Part shown: piece after piece, positions 1 to 7,341 of the stretch
How the letters are laid out: every line of letters begins with the position of its first letter
Numbering within the stretch: position 1 is the stretch's first letter
Assembly (NCBI GenBank): GCA_007133875.1
Contig: SLLW01000199.1
Location: 1 to 8,625, forward strand
From: Balneolales bacterium
GTDB taxonomy: Bacteria > Bacteroidota > Rhodothermia > Balneolales > Natronogracilivirgulaceae
Length of the DNA stretch: 8,625 nt
Direction of reading: 5' to 3'
The notes under the pieces: generated by a model
Seen by the model: only the letters and a program-made list of their open reading frames with translations
Databases searched by the model: none
Told to the model about the DNA's origin: nothing
Made by a program: the position numbers and the translations under genes

Positions 1-1
1 A

Positions 2-130
2 CTATTCGGATATATCATATCTGTAGCAGATATCACCGGGGAAGAAGATCCGTTATTGACACGGCTTGATGAAACTCTGAAGCGATTGCAGGATGTGCGA
101 ATCGGGAAAAACGGCACCATTATGGAGTGA
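2..130 (+). pseudogene. 3' fragment resembling GH95 alpha-L-fucosidase, apparently truncated
   Basis: The frame is open from the window edge for 42 codons and ends at TGA 128-130. The visible peptide contains IISVADITGEEDPLLTRLDE and then RIGKNGTIME. This resembles the segment of GH95 alpha-L-fucosidases just before a conserved (L/M)-E-W motif, where helices of the catalytic domain normally continue towards an HRH-S-HL stretch. Here TGA stands exactly where the Trp codon (TGG) would be. Readthrough would give only about 15 more residues (IMDYES and so on) before TAA. No HRHxSHL-like sequence appears in any plus frame downstream. I therefore read it as a decayed or truncated gene. GH95 enzymes remove alpha-1,2-linked fucose from glycans. 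The alternative is the genuine C-terminus of an unrelated protein. The family match is from memory of the motif and the fragment is short, so the assignment is tentative. Confidence 0.45.
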
Positions 131-165
131 ATCATGGATTACGAATCGGGAAAAACAGCATCCAT
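91..165 (+). repeat. Imperfect direct repeat of about 30 bp, offset 44-45 bp
   Basis: Positions 91-120 and 136-165 are related copies. The core CGAATCGGGAAAAAC is identical at 98-112 and 142-156. Both copies start with GGAT and end with GCA-CCAT or GCATCCAT, with a few substitutions and single-base indels. The first copy lies inside the GH95-like frame (encoding RIGKN). The second lies beyond its stop in another frame, where it can again encode RIGKN. This suggests a local duplication followed by decay at the point where the upstream gene ends. Confidence 0.6.
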
Positions 166-226
166 CCAGATAAAATAAATCCTCTTATTGAATATATTAG
201 CAAAGCATTACGTCACGTACTGAGCA

Positions 227-910
227 ATGATTAATAACAATAACTTAGTTATGATACACATACAGAACCTGCTCACAGATCATCTGCAACTAGGTATAAT
301 CACTGCAGAAAACATCAATATTTCCCAACCTCATCCGGTCCTTGAAGATCGGCTTACTGAGACCCTGGAGCTCCGCCGGGAACTGCTCACTGATGAGGAA
401 GATCTGTTTCGAAACACCTGCCGGGATATGATGCGGATCGGATCCTACAAACCAACCGGCAGAGGCAAACCGGCCTCGGAATATTTGCTTCGTGTCGCCG
501 AAGAGGGGCAGTTTCCGCGGATCAATAGCGCAGCTGATATCAACAACTATATTTCGTTGAAATACCTGACCCCCATTTCACTGTGGGATACGGATAAAAT
601 TGCGTCCGATTCCTGGGTTTTCCGGACAGGCCGGGAAGGGGAAGCGTTTGTGTTTAATTCATCAGGACAGACCATCAGCCTTACTGACCTGGTTACCGGA
701 TTCGCGGTATCAGAAAGAGGGGAGATACCGATAGTAACCCCGGTTAAAGACTGCCAGCAAACCAAAACGGATAAATCCACCCGTAACCTGGCCGCGGCAA
801 TCTACTATCCGGCGGATTGGGAAGCCGCACCGCCGCTCAATCTGATCATTGACGAATATGCGAAATTGCTGGGCTTTATTTCCGATAACGTGGAAAAACA
901 GATCACGTAA
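227..910 (+). CDS. Stand-alone B3/B4 domain protein (Phe-tRNA-synthetase beta-like)
   Basis: A 227-residue protein of the family of free-standing B3/B4 domains (COG3382-type), related to the editing domain of the phenylalanyl-tRNA synthetase beta chain. Support comes from the family-like block RDMMRIGSYKPTGRGKP at residues 66-82, P97-R-I-N100, the D104-N106/N107-S110-L111 stretch (normally V-D-x-N-x-x-S-L), then GEAFVFNSSGQ around 138-148 and a TPVKDCQQTKTD segment at 171-182. The length is normal for the stand-alone form and there is no signal peptide or membrane segment, so it should be cytoplasmic. The biochemical role of these solo proteins is not settled; a link to aminoacyl-tRNA or amino-acid handling is only an inference from the fold. 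ATG 227 gives the longest product. ATG 251 (Met9) is an alternative, and neither has a clear Shine-Dalgarno sequence. The gene follows the broken GH95-like frame and precedes an SDR gene by 100 bp. Confidence 0.8.
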   Translation: MINNNNLVMIHIQNLLTDHLQLGIITAENINISQPHPVLEDRLTETLELRRELLTDEEDLFRNTCRDMMRIGSYKPTGRGKPASEYLLRVAEEGQFPRINSAADINNYISLKYLTPISLWDTDKIASDSWVFRTGREGEAFVFNSSGQTISLTDLVTGFAVSERGEIPIVTPVKDCQQTKTDKSTRNLAAAIYYPADWEAAPPLNLIIDEYAKLLGFISDNVEKQIT

Positions 911-930
911 CCATCTTACCCATGAATTTT

Positions 931-953
931 CAGGTGTCAGACACTTGCACCTG
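931..953. repeat. Palindrome centred on GTGTC-A-GACAC (REP-like or terminator-like)
   Basis: CAGGTGTC (931-938), A (939), GACACTTG (940-947) form an 8-bp dyad with one G/T mismatch. The left CAGGTG also pairs with CACCTG at 948-953 across an 11-base loop, so two mutually exclusive foldings exist. It lies 20 bases after the stop of the B3/B4 gene. The GTGTC/GACAC core recalls short extragenic palindromes found in many genomes, but only one copy is present here. No T-run follows, so it is not a classical terminator. Confidence 0.45.
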
Positions 954-973
954 TCATGTGAATCCTTTACTTG

Positions 974-986
974 AGGTATCATACCT
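974..986. promoter_or_regulatory. Perfect 13-bp palindrome AGGTAT-C-ATACCT upstream of the SDR gene
   Basis: AGGTAT at 974-979 and ATACCT at 981-986 are perfect inverted halves around C980. The site lies 24 bases before the SDR start codon, where a repressor or activator could contact the promoter or leader. No convincing -35/-10 pair or TAnnTTTG element was found around it, so its role as an operator is a guess from position and symmetry. Confidence 0.3.
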
Positions 987-1010
987 GTAAAACCCAAACG
1001 ACTTTTTATC

Positions 1011-1772
1011 ATGAGTACCCAATTTTCAAGAATAGCCATTGTAACCGGAGCTACCTCCGGCATCGGTGAAGCCACCATGCGCGCTTTTATTGCGAACGGC
1101 TATGCCGTGGTTGGCAATGGCCGCACTGCTGATAAATTACAAAAACTGGAGCAGGAACTCGGGCCGGCGTTTTGTGGTGTCGCAGGTGATGCGTCCGATA
1201 ACAAGACCATTGAACAACTTTTTTTGGTCGCTGAAGAGCATTATGGCCGACCGGTGGATACCGTCGTTGCCAACGCCGGACGCGGAATGGGGGGATCGGT
1301 CAAGGACGCCGACCTGTCAGAATTCCAGGAAGTTCTGAATATCAATGTTACAGGAACCCTCTTCCTGCTTCAAAAAGCGGCCCGGAAACTGGTGGAATAC
1401 CAGGAAAAACGATTTCCGGAAAATGCCGCCGATATTGTTATCATCGGATCAACAGTCGGGCGACTCATTTCACCGTTCAGCAGTGTTTACGGCTCTACCA
1501 AATTTGCCGTGCACGCACTTGCAGAAAGTTTGCGGCGGGAAATCGGCCCCATGGGAGTACGGGTAACCCTGATTGAGCCGGCCATTGTGATCAGCGGATT
1601 TCAGTCAGCTGCCGGTTACAGTGATGATATGGTTCAGGTGTTTCATGAAAAATTTGGTCCCCTGCTGCAGAGCGATGACATCGCCAATGCCATCCAGTAT
1701 GTTGTAAATCAACCACCGCACGTCCATGTCAGTGACGTAATGGTCCGTTCTACAAGACAACATTATCCATAA
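1011..1772 (+). CDS. Short-chain dehydrogenase/reductase (classical SDR, probably NADP-preferring)
   Basis: A 253-residue classical SDR with a Rossmann fold, a normal length for the family. It shows the cofactor motif T12-G-A-T-S-G-I-G19, the structural NAG at 88-90, Asn111 (INVTG), catalytic Ser147 (IIGSTVG) and the Y160-x-x-x-K164 pair (YGSTK), so the Asn-Ser-Tyr-Lys tetrad is complete. Arg38 directly after the second strand (GNGRTADKL) is the type of basic residue that favours NADP over NAD. The post-catalytic PG motif is modified to P190-A191 and the usual nearby Thr appears to be Ser195. This may alter how the nicotinamide is held. The sequence resembles the YdfG/serine 3-dehydrogenase-like group, but the substrate cannot be assigned. 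It has no signal peptide and should be a soluble cytoplasmic oxidoreductase. ATG 1011 has no Shine-Dalgarno sequence, but the Rossmann motif begins right after it, which supports the start. Its 100-bp and 240-bp flanking gaps suggest an independent unit. Confidence 0.88.
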   Translation: MSTQFSRIAIVTGATSGIGEATMRAFIANGYAVVGNGRTADKLQKLEQELGPAFCGVAGDASDNKTIEQLFLVAEEHYGRPVDTVVANAGRGMGGSVKDADLSEFQEVLNINVTGTLFLLQKAARKLVEYQEKRFPENAADIVIIGSTVGRLISPFSSVYGSTKFAVHALAESLRREIGPMGVRVTLIEPAIVISGFQSAAGYSDDMVQVFHEKFGPLLQSDDIANAIQYVVNQPPHVHVSDVMVRSTRQHYP

Positions 1773-1848
1773 AAACCACTCATGCACAGAAGTAGCCACG
1801 GAACGTTCATTGTGATTCAATATGTTATATTTTTGACATTACCCGGGG

Positions 1849-1884
1849 CCTGCCTCACGTAACCCTGTACCTGACTTCACGTAA
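1849..1884 (+). repeat. Two direct copies of a CCTG..TCACGTAA box in the ppc leader
   Basis: CCTGCCTCACGTAA (1849-1862) and CCTGACTTCACGTAA (1870-1884) are imperfect direct repeats. The 8-mer TCACGTAA is exact in both (1855-1862 and 1877-1884), 22 bp apart, about two helical turns. That is a plausible spacing for a regulator binding one DNA face. A third TCACGTAA occurs at 903-910 over the stop codon of the B3/B4 gene, which weakens the case for specificity. A weak promoter (TTCACG, 16 bp, CATATT at 1898-1903) can be drawn just after them. Function unknown. Confidence 0.35.
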
Positions 1885-1947
1885 ATTTTAAACACGACAT
1901 ATTACGATTGAGGCGATGCTCTCGTACAGCATTACGGCATTGATACG

Positions 1948-1963
1948 GGCCGGAAAGTCGGCC
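1948..1963 (+). promoter_or_regulatory. Small GC hairpin in the leader of the PEP carboxylase gene
   Basis: GGCCG (1948-1952) pairs with CGGCC (1959-1963) around the loop GAAAGT, and a G-U pair can extend it by one. It lies about 50 bases before the ppc start. A second weak inverted repeat, ATGCT (1916-1920) with AGCAT (1928-1932), precedes it. No known riboswitch consensus was recognised. It could affect translation or mRNA stability, or be chance. Confidence 0.25.
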
Positions 1964-2012
1964 TCATTGCCTGTAGTTTTCTCACATTCGGGCATCATAA
2001 AAAACATACCCT

Positions 2013-4886
2013 ATGTATTTCAGTACCACAGACGACAGTATTGATCTCCAGAAAGTACAGGACGACATTGCCTTTCTGAGTCATTGTTACTTTGAAATGC
2101 TCCGGGATCTCGGAGAGCATCAGGTTATCCGGCAACTCGAGGGGGATCACTCTGCAGAAGCCGATCCCGAAAAAGTAACCAGGGCTTTTTCCCTCTATTT
2201 TCAGCTGACCACCATCGTTGAAGAAAATGCTGCGGCACAACTGCGGCGAAAACTGGAAAACAAACATGGCCTGGGCCGTATATCCGGATTGTGGGGACGA
2301 ATTTTGCTGGATCTTAAGGAAAACAACCGGTCACCGGAAGCGATTGCCCGTGCACTGCCGGAAATCCGCATTGAACCGGTACTGACTGCTCATCCTACCG
2401 AATCCAAACGGTCAACAGTCATTGACCAGCTCCGCACTATTTACCTGTTGATGGTCAAGAGGGAAAACCAGGTCTGGACGGACAATGAAAAAGAGCAAAT
2501 CACCGAAGAGATCAAAGTAGCGATGGAACGTCTTTGGAAAACCGGGCAAGTGTTTCTTCAAAAGCCCGCTATTCAGGATGAACTTCGCAATGTGATGCAT
2601 TTCCTAAAGAATGTCTATCCGCAGGTGCTGCCGATGCTTGACCGGCGATTGCGGGACGCCTGGGCAGAAGCAGGATTTGATCCCGGTCTCATTAAAGACC
2701 GTAACCAGCTTCCGCAGATCTCTTTCGGGAATTGGGTTGGTGGTGACCGTGACGGGCATCCCTTTGTAACGGATAAAGTTACCGAACATACGCTCTTGGA
2801 ATTGCGGAAAAATGCACTGCAGCAGATTCGGCGGGACCTCTCCGAACTGGCCAGGAAAATCAGCATCTCCTCACACCAGGTATCCACACCGGATTTTTTT
2901 AAAAACCGGCTTGATTACATACTCCGGATCACCGGAGATGCCGGGAAAAGGGCATTCGATCGCAATCCCAATGAACCGTGGCGGCAATTTGTAAATATCA
3001 TGCAGGTTCGGTTACCGTTGAATGACGCGGGTGAACCCTTGCTAAAAATTGACGACGACCGCTATTACACCCGACATGATGAACTTCAGGATGATCTGTC
3101 CGTATTGTCACAATCACTGATATCCATCAATGCAGAGCGCATTGCACGCGCTGATGTGGAACCGGTCGCCCGGAAAATCGACACCTTCGGGTTTCACATG
3201 GCATCACTGGATATCCGTCAGAACAGCAGTTTTCATGACGCGGCACTTTCACAGTTGCTTGTTGCCGGCGGAATCACGGACGGTGCGCAATTTGCCGACT
3301 GGTCGGAAGAAAAACGGCTTGCGTTTCTGAATGATGAGCTTAAAACCGCCCGTCCCTTTGTGCGGCATCGCCATGGAATCGGCAAAGAGGCCGATACGGT
3401 ACTGGCCGCCTACCGTGTATTATATCGTCATGTCCGCCGTTTTGGAACCCGCGGAATCGGTGCATTGATTGTCAGTATGACGCGCAGTCTTTCGGACCTT
3501 TTGGTTGTCTACCTTCTTGCCAGAGAGGCAGGATTACTCGTCTCAACGGATGAGGGACTTGCGTGTCTTTTTCCCGTAGTGCCGCTTCTCGAAACAATCG
3601 GAGATCTTGAGAGGGGCCCCGAGATTCTAGATCAATTCCTGGATCACCCGATTACCCGAAACAGCCTGCAGCTTCACCATAAAATTGCCGATGGCCGGGT
3701 CATTACATCGGATATTTTGACGCACCACTCCCGGCCTGACATATCATCGGATTCTGGCGGAGTGGACGAACCAAATTCCGATAGAAGCGGACTTTCTCAA
3801 CAAGTGATGATCGGATACAGTGACAGCAACAAGGATGGCGGCATTCTGGCAAGCCTGTGGAGCCTCAACATCGCCCAGCGCAACCTGACTGCCATTGGTA
3901 AAAAACATAATATCCGTATCCGGTTCTTCCACGGACGGGGTGGTACGATCAGCCGCGGAGCCGGACCGACCCACCGGTTCATAGCCGGCCTGCCCTCCGA
4001 TACGATTCAAGGGGATATGCGCCTGACCGAGCAGGGTGAAGTCATTTCGCAAAAGTACGCCAACAGGATAACCGCTCTCTACAACCTGGAGCTGCTACAG
4101 GCGGGAACCGCCGGCCTTACGCTCGGAACATTTGATTCACCCGGCAATGACACAAACGACAAATCGGGTACGCTCTACAAAACCCTGGAACCCATCATTA
4201 ACCGATTGTATGATTACAGTCTGGAGAGCTACCAGGGACTGGTACAGTCTGATGGTTTTGTCTCCTTCTTTTCACAGGTTACGCCGATCGATATCATTGA
4301 ATCGAGCAGCATTGGCTCACGTCCGGCCCGGCGCACCGGAAAACGATCATTTGAAGACCTGCGGGCCATACCGTGGGTATTCAGCTGGAGTCAATCCCGT
4401 TTTTTTCTCACCGGATGGTACGGCGTGGGAAGCGCTCTGGAAAAACTCCAGAGAAACGACACCGATGCTTTTGATTTACTAAAACAGCACGCCGTCAATT
4501 TCATGCCATTCCGGTACATCATCACCAATGCATCCTCTGCAATTGCACTGAGTGATACAGAAATCATGAAATGGTACTCTGAACTGATGGAGGATCAGGA
4601 TGCGGCCGAAACCTGCCTTGCAAATATCACGGAAGAATATCACCGGACACGCAACATGCTCGAAATTCTTTACGGGCATTCACTGCAAAAACGAAGGCCC
4701 CGGATGTATACCATGATCCGGTTCCGGAACGAGCGACTCAAGCCCTTGCACCGTCTTCAGATTGAGCAGCTCAAAAAATGGCGGAAACAAAAAGAGACCG
4801 GAAATCAAGAGAAAGTGGATGAGATGCTTCCGGACATGCTGCTGGTACTCAATGCAATAGCGGGCGGGCTGGGCACTACAGGATGA
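2013..4886 (+). CDS. ppc: Phosphoenolpyruvate carboxylase
   Basis: A 957-residue cytoplasmic enzyme that carboxylates phosphoenolpyruvate with bicarbonate to oxaloacetate, refilling the TCA cycle; it normally works as a tetramer. The motifs run in the expected order: TAHPTE at 125-130 with catalytic His127, GGDRDGHPFVT at 243-253, SLDIRQNS at 398-405, GYSDSNKDGG at 601-610 with Lys607, the mobile-loop motif FHGRGGTISRG at 639-649, and IGSRPARR at 767-774. The protein is somewhat longer than the E. coli enzyme (883). Part of the excess is a Ser/Asp-rich segment around residues 575-594, just before VMIGYSDS. The chain ends in GLGTTG rather than the usual NTG. By eye alignment two of the four E. 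coli aspartate-inhibitor ligands are retained (Arg648, Arg905), while Lys773 and Asn881 align with Leu846 and Thr955. ATG 2013 has an A-rich upstream region (cataaaaaacat) and no Shine-Dalgarno sequence. It stands alone, with 240 bp before it and 207 bp to the likely start of the next gene. Confidence 0.96.
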   Translation: MYFSTTDDSIDLQKVQDDIAFLSHCYFEMLRDLGEHQVIRQLEGDHSAEADPEKVTRAFSLYFQLTTIVEENAAAQLRRKLENKHGLGRISGLWGRILLDLKENNRSPEAIARALPEIRIEPVLTAHPTESKRSTVIDQLRTIYLLMVKRENQVWTDNEKEQITEEIKVAMERLWKTGQVFLQKPAIQDELRNVMHFLKNVYPQVLPMLDRRLRDAWAEAGFDPGLIKDRNQLPQISFGNWVGGDRDGHPFVTDKVTEHTLLELRKNALQQIRRDLSELARKISISSHQVSTPDFFKNRLDYILRITGDAGKRAFDRNPNEPWRQFVNIMQVRLPLNDAGEPLLKIDDDRYYTRHDELQDDLSVLSQSLISINAERIARADVEPVARKIDTFGFHMASLDIRQNSSFHDAALSQLLVAGGITDGAQFADWSEEKRLAFLNDELKTARPFVRHRHGIGKEADTVLAAYRVLYRHVRRFGTRGIGALIVSMTRSLSDLLVVYLLAREAGLLVSTDEGLACLFPVVPLLETIGDLERGPEILDQFLDHPITRNSLQLHHKIADGRVITSDILTHHSRPDISSDSGGVDEPNSDRSGLSQQVMIGYSDSNKDGGILASLWSLNIAQRNLTAIGKKHNIRIRFFHGRGGTISRGAGPTHRFIAGLPSDTIQGDMRLTEQGEVISQKYANRITALYNLELLQAGTAGLTLGTFDSPGNDTNDKSGTLYKTLEPIINRLYDYSLESYQGLVQSDGFVSFFSQVTPIDIIESSSIGSRPARRTGKRSFEDLRAIPWVFSWSQSRFFLTGWYGVGSALEKLQRNDTDAFDLLKQHAVNFMPFRYIITNASSAIALSDTEIMKWYSELMEDQDAAETCLANITEEYHRTRNMLEILYGHSLQKRRPRMYTMIRFRNERLKPLHRLQIEQLKKWRKQKETGNQEKVDEMLPDMLLVLNAIAGGLGTTG

Positions 4887-4979
4887 TCATCCAGAGTTGG
4901 ATCACGACACCCCGGTGGGTATCATCCTTACAAAAAAGCTCCCTGTCCCCATTGAAACTTCCCAATACCTTACTACCAT

Positions 4980-5010
4980 CTGTCATAATTTTTCATACTT
5001 TTGTATATTG
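4980..5010 (+). promoter_or_regulatory. Candidate promoter of the prolyl oligopeptidase gene
   Basis: TACTTTTG at 4996-5003 matches the Bacteroidota -7 consensus TAnnTTTG exactly, but no TTG element stands at the usual distance upstream. Alternatively a sigma-70-like pair CTGTCA (4980-4985), 18 bp, TATATT (5004-5009) can be drawn. Both readings place transcription start near 5010-5016 in an AT-rich patch. This leaves a leader of about 80 bases before ATG 5094 and argues against the much earlier TTG start at 5001. Confidence 0.4.
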
Positions 5011-5093
5011 TGAAATTAATTCTTTCATCATCCCCTGTCACGCTATCTCCATTTGTGCTTAAAGCACTGCCAACTTTGTCCATGTATCTGACC

Positions 5094-7337
5094 ATGAAAA
5101 CATTACTTTTATTTTTATTTGCCACACTGATCCTTAACGCATGCCAGCAACAGGAAGCAATCCAAAACAATGACACACCGACAACTGCCACTGCATCTGC
5201 TTCAGCCGGTGTAACCTCCGATACCGGCGAAACGGACACCACCACAAAAAATACGGCCCGGCTGCTTGAATACCCCGACACCCGAAAAGACGATACGGTT
5301 GATGTCTATTTCGGAACCGAAGTCCCCGATCCCTACCGGTGGCTGGAAGATGATCTCTCCGAAGAGACTGCAGCCTGGGTCGAAGCACAAAACAAGGTCA
5401 CCTTCGACTACCTCGATCAGATTCCTTTCCGTGATAAAGTTCACGAACGCCTCACCGAAGACTGGAATTACGAACGGCTGGGTGCTCCCAACCGGCGCGG
5501 CAATTACTACTATTTTTCCCATAATGACGGTTTGCAGAACCACTCGGTACTCTATCGGGTTCCCGAACTTGTTGATAAAGAGGATGGTAATATTGTAAGC
5601 GAAGCGGATACCTTTTTAGATCCTAACACCTTTTCCGAGGACGGTACCACCTCCCTTGCAGCTGTCAGTTTCACTAAAGACGGATCGAAAGTCGCCTATG
5701 CCATCTCCGAAGGAGGATCCGACTGGAGAAAGGTGATTGTCAGGGATACCGATTCCATGGAACAGATCGGCGACACCCTGGTGGAAATCAAGTTTTCAGG
5801 GATCTCCTGGTATGGAAACGAGGGATTTTATTACAGCAGTTATGAATCACCCGATGGCAGTCAGTTATCGGCCATGACCGATCAGCACAAATTGTATTAT
5901 CACACCATCGGAACGCCCCAAAGCGACGATGAACTCGTTTTCGGTGGAGATATCACGCCAAGGCGGTATGTTTACGGCGGAATCTCGGATGATCAGCGCT
6001 ATCTGATTATCTCAGCAGCCGAAAGCACTACCGGCAACGAACTATATGTAAAAGATCTTGCATCGGATACCAACGAACTGGTCACGATCGTCGGTGACTT
6101 CTCAAACGATCACACATTTATTGATTCAGACGGTGACCGGCTGCTCATTCACACCAACCTCAATGCTCCGAATTACCGGCTGGTGGCGGCGGACATTAAC
6201 AATCCGGAACCGGAAAACTGGACCGATGTCATCCCCGAAACCGATCATGTACTCAATGTCAATACGGCCGGCGGATACCTGTTCGCCAATTACATGATTG
6301 ATGTCCAGACCGAAATCAGACAATTTGACTATGACGGAAACCTCGTCCGGGAAGTGGAGCTGCCGGCTATTGGAACAGCCAGCGGGTTCTCCGGTGAGCG
6401 GGACGATACCACGCTCTACTATTCGTTCACTTCGTTTACCTATCCGTCGACCATTTATGAATTTCACATTGAGAAGGGTAGTTCTGAGCTCTACTGGACT
6501 CCGGATATCAACTTTACCCCGGGAAATTACGTCACCGAACAGGTATTTTACGAAAGCAAGGACGGTACCGAAATCCCGATGTTCATCACGTACAAAAAAG
6601 GCCTGGAGATGGACGGCACCAACCCCACGTATCTCTACGCTTACGGTGGATTCAATATAAGCCTGCGTCCGTCATTCAGTGTCAATCGCCTGCTCTGGCT
6701 CGAAAGCGGGGGAATATATGCCCAGCCGAATATCAGGGGTGGCGGCGAATACGGAGAGCGCTGGCACCATGCCGGAATCCGGAAAAACAAACAGAATGTT
6801 TTTGACGATTTCATCGCGGCTGGTGAATACCTGATTGATAACAGTTATACATCCAGCGATCGGATGGCCATAGCCGGCGGATCAAACGGAGGCCTGCTGG
6901 TCGGAGCGATCATGACACAGCGTCCGGACCTCGCAGCTGTGGCATTTCCGGCAGTTGGTGTATTGGACATGCTTCGATACCATACCTTTACGGCCGGAGC
7001 CGGATGGGCCTACGACTATGGAACTTCGGAAGAGAGCGAAGAGATGTTCCAATATCTGCTCAGCTACTCCCCGCTGCATAATGTGCAGGAGGGAACGGTT
7101 TATCCATCCACCATGATCACAACCGCCGATCATGACGACCGTGTGGTTCCCGCTCACTCGTTCAAATTTGCAGCCGAGTTGCAGGACAAACATGCGGGTG
7201 ACAATCCAACACTCATCCGGATCGAAACTCGAGCAGGCCATGGTGCCGGACGATCCACCGAGTCGGTTATCCGTGAATGGGCCGACCGGTATGCCTTTGC
7301 ATGGTTCGAAATGGGACTCAATCCGTTTGAGGAGTAA
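5094..7337 (+). CDS. Prolyl oligopeptidase (peptidase family S9A), exported lipoprotein
   Basis: A serine peptidase that cuts short peptides after proline. With ATG 5094 as the start it has 747 residues and opens with a clear lipoprotein signal peptide: MK, a hydrophobic core, and lipobox LNAC with Cys17. A Ser/Thr/Asp-rich tether of about 35 residues follows. Next comes the family-typical entry DVYFGTEVPDPYRWLED, a beta-propeller region to about residue 480, and the alpha/beta-hydrolase domain. Catalytic Ser597 sits in GGSNGG, Asp681 in DHDDRVVP and His716 in AGHGAGRS. Tyr517 (AYGGFN) matches the oxyanion-hole tyrosine, Trp638 (GAGWAYDYG) the S1-pocket tryptophan, and Arg683 the substrate-binding arginine. 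The triad is complete, so it should be active. The lipid anchor places it at the inner or outer membrane facing the periplasm or exterior, whereas classical prolyl oligopeptidases are cytosolic. The reading frame is open back to TTG 5001, but that would bury the signal peptide behind 31 residues and overlap the promoter. ATG 5082 is a lesser alternative. Confidence 0.93.
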   Translation: MKTLLLFLFATLILNACQQQEAIQNNDTPTTATASASAGVTSDTGETDTTTKNTARLLEYPDTRKDDTVDVYFGTEVPDPYRWLEDDLSEETAAWVEAQNKVTFDYLDQIPFRDKVHERLTEDWNYERLGAPNRRGNYYYFSHNDGLQNHSVLYRVPELVDKEDGNIVSEADTFLDPNTFSEDGTTSLAAVSFTKDGSKVAYAISEGGSDWRKVIVRDTDSMEQIGDTLVEIKFSGISWYGNEGFYYSSYESPDGSQLSAMTDQHKLYYHTIGTPQSDDELVFGGDITPRRYVYGGISDDQRYLIISAAESTTGNELYVKDLASDTNELVTIVGDFSNDHTFIDSDGDRLLIHTNLNAPNYRLVAADINNPEPENWTDVIPETDHVLNVNTAGGYLFANYMIDVQTEIRQFDYDGNLVREVELPAIGTASGFSGERDDTTLYYSFTSFTYPSTIYEFHIEKGSSELYWTPDINFTPGNYVTEQVFYESKDGTEIPMFITYKKGLEMDGTNPTYLYAYGGFNISLRPSFSVNRLLWLESGGIYAQPNIRGGGEYGERWHHAGIRKNKQNVFDDFIAAGEYLIDNSYTSSDRMAIAGGSNGGLLVGAIMTQRPDLAAVAFPAVGVLDMLRYHTFTAGAGWAYDYGTSEESEEMFQYLLSYSPLHNVQEGTVYPSTMITTADHDDRVVPAHSFKFAAELQDKHAGDNPTLIRIETRAGHGAGRSTESVIREWADRYAFAWFEMGLNPFEE

Positions 7338-7341
7338 AACA

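Noticed and set aside
127..234. Short open frame from GTG 127 encoding LRIGKNSIHPDKIN and following residues
   Set aside because: It has no recognisable motif or ribosome-binding site, overlaps the start of the B3/B4 gene, and its RIGKN stretch comes from the local direct repeat.
710..1078. Minus-strand open frame of 122 codons over the B3/B4 to SDR junction
   Set aside because: It lies opposite the conserved coding ends of two recognisable genes, has no family motif and no plausible start context.
1833..1861. Perfect TTGACA box as a promoter -35 for ppc
   Set aside because: No TATAAT-like hexamer lies 15-19 bp downstream; the bases there are GC-rich (CTCACG/CACGTA).
4881..4892. 12-bp palindrome GGATGATCATCC over the stop codon of ppc
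   Set aside because: It is perfect but has no loop, so it cannot form an RNA hairpin terminator, and part of it is coding. It is probably chance.
4909..4920. ACCC-CGGT-GGGT hairpin after ppc as a terminator
   Set aside because: The stem is only four pairs and no T-run follows on the plus strand.
5001..5093. TTG 5001 as the start of the prolyl oligopeptidase, adding 31 residues
   Set aside because: It would place non-signal sequence before a clear lipoprotein signal peptide and overlaps the best promoter element. ATG 5094 directly precedes the signal.
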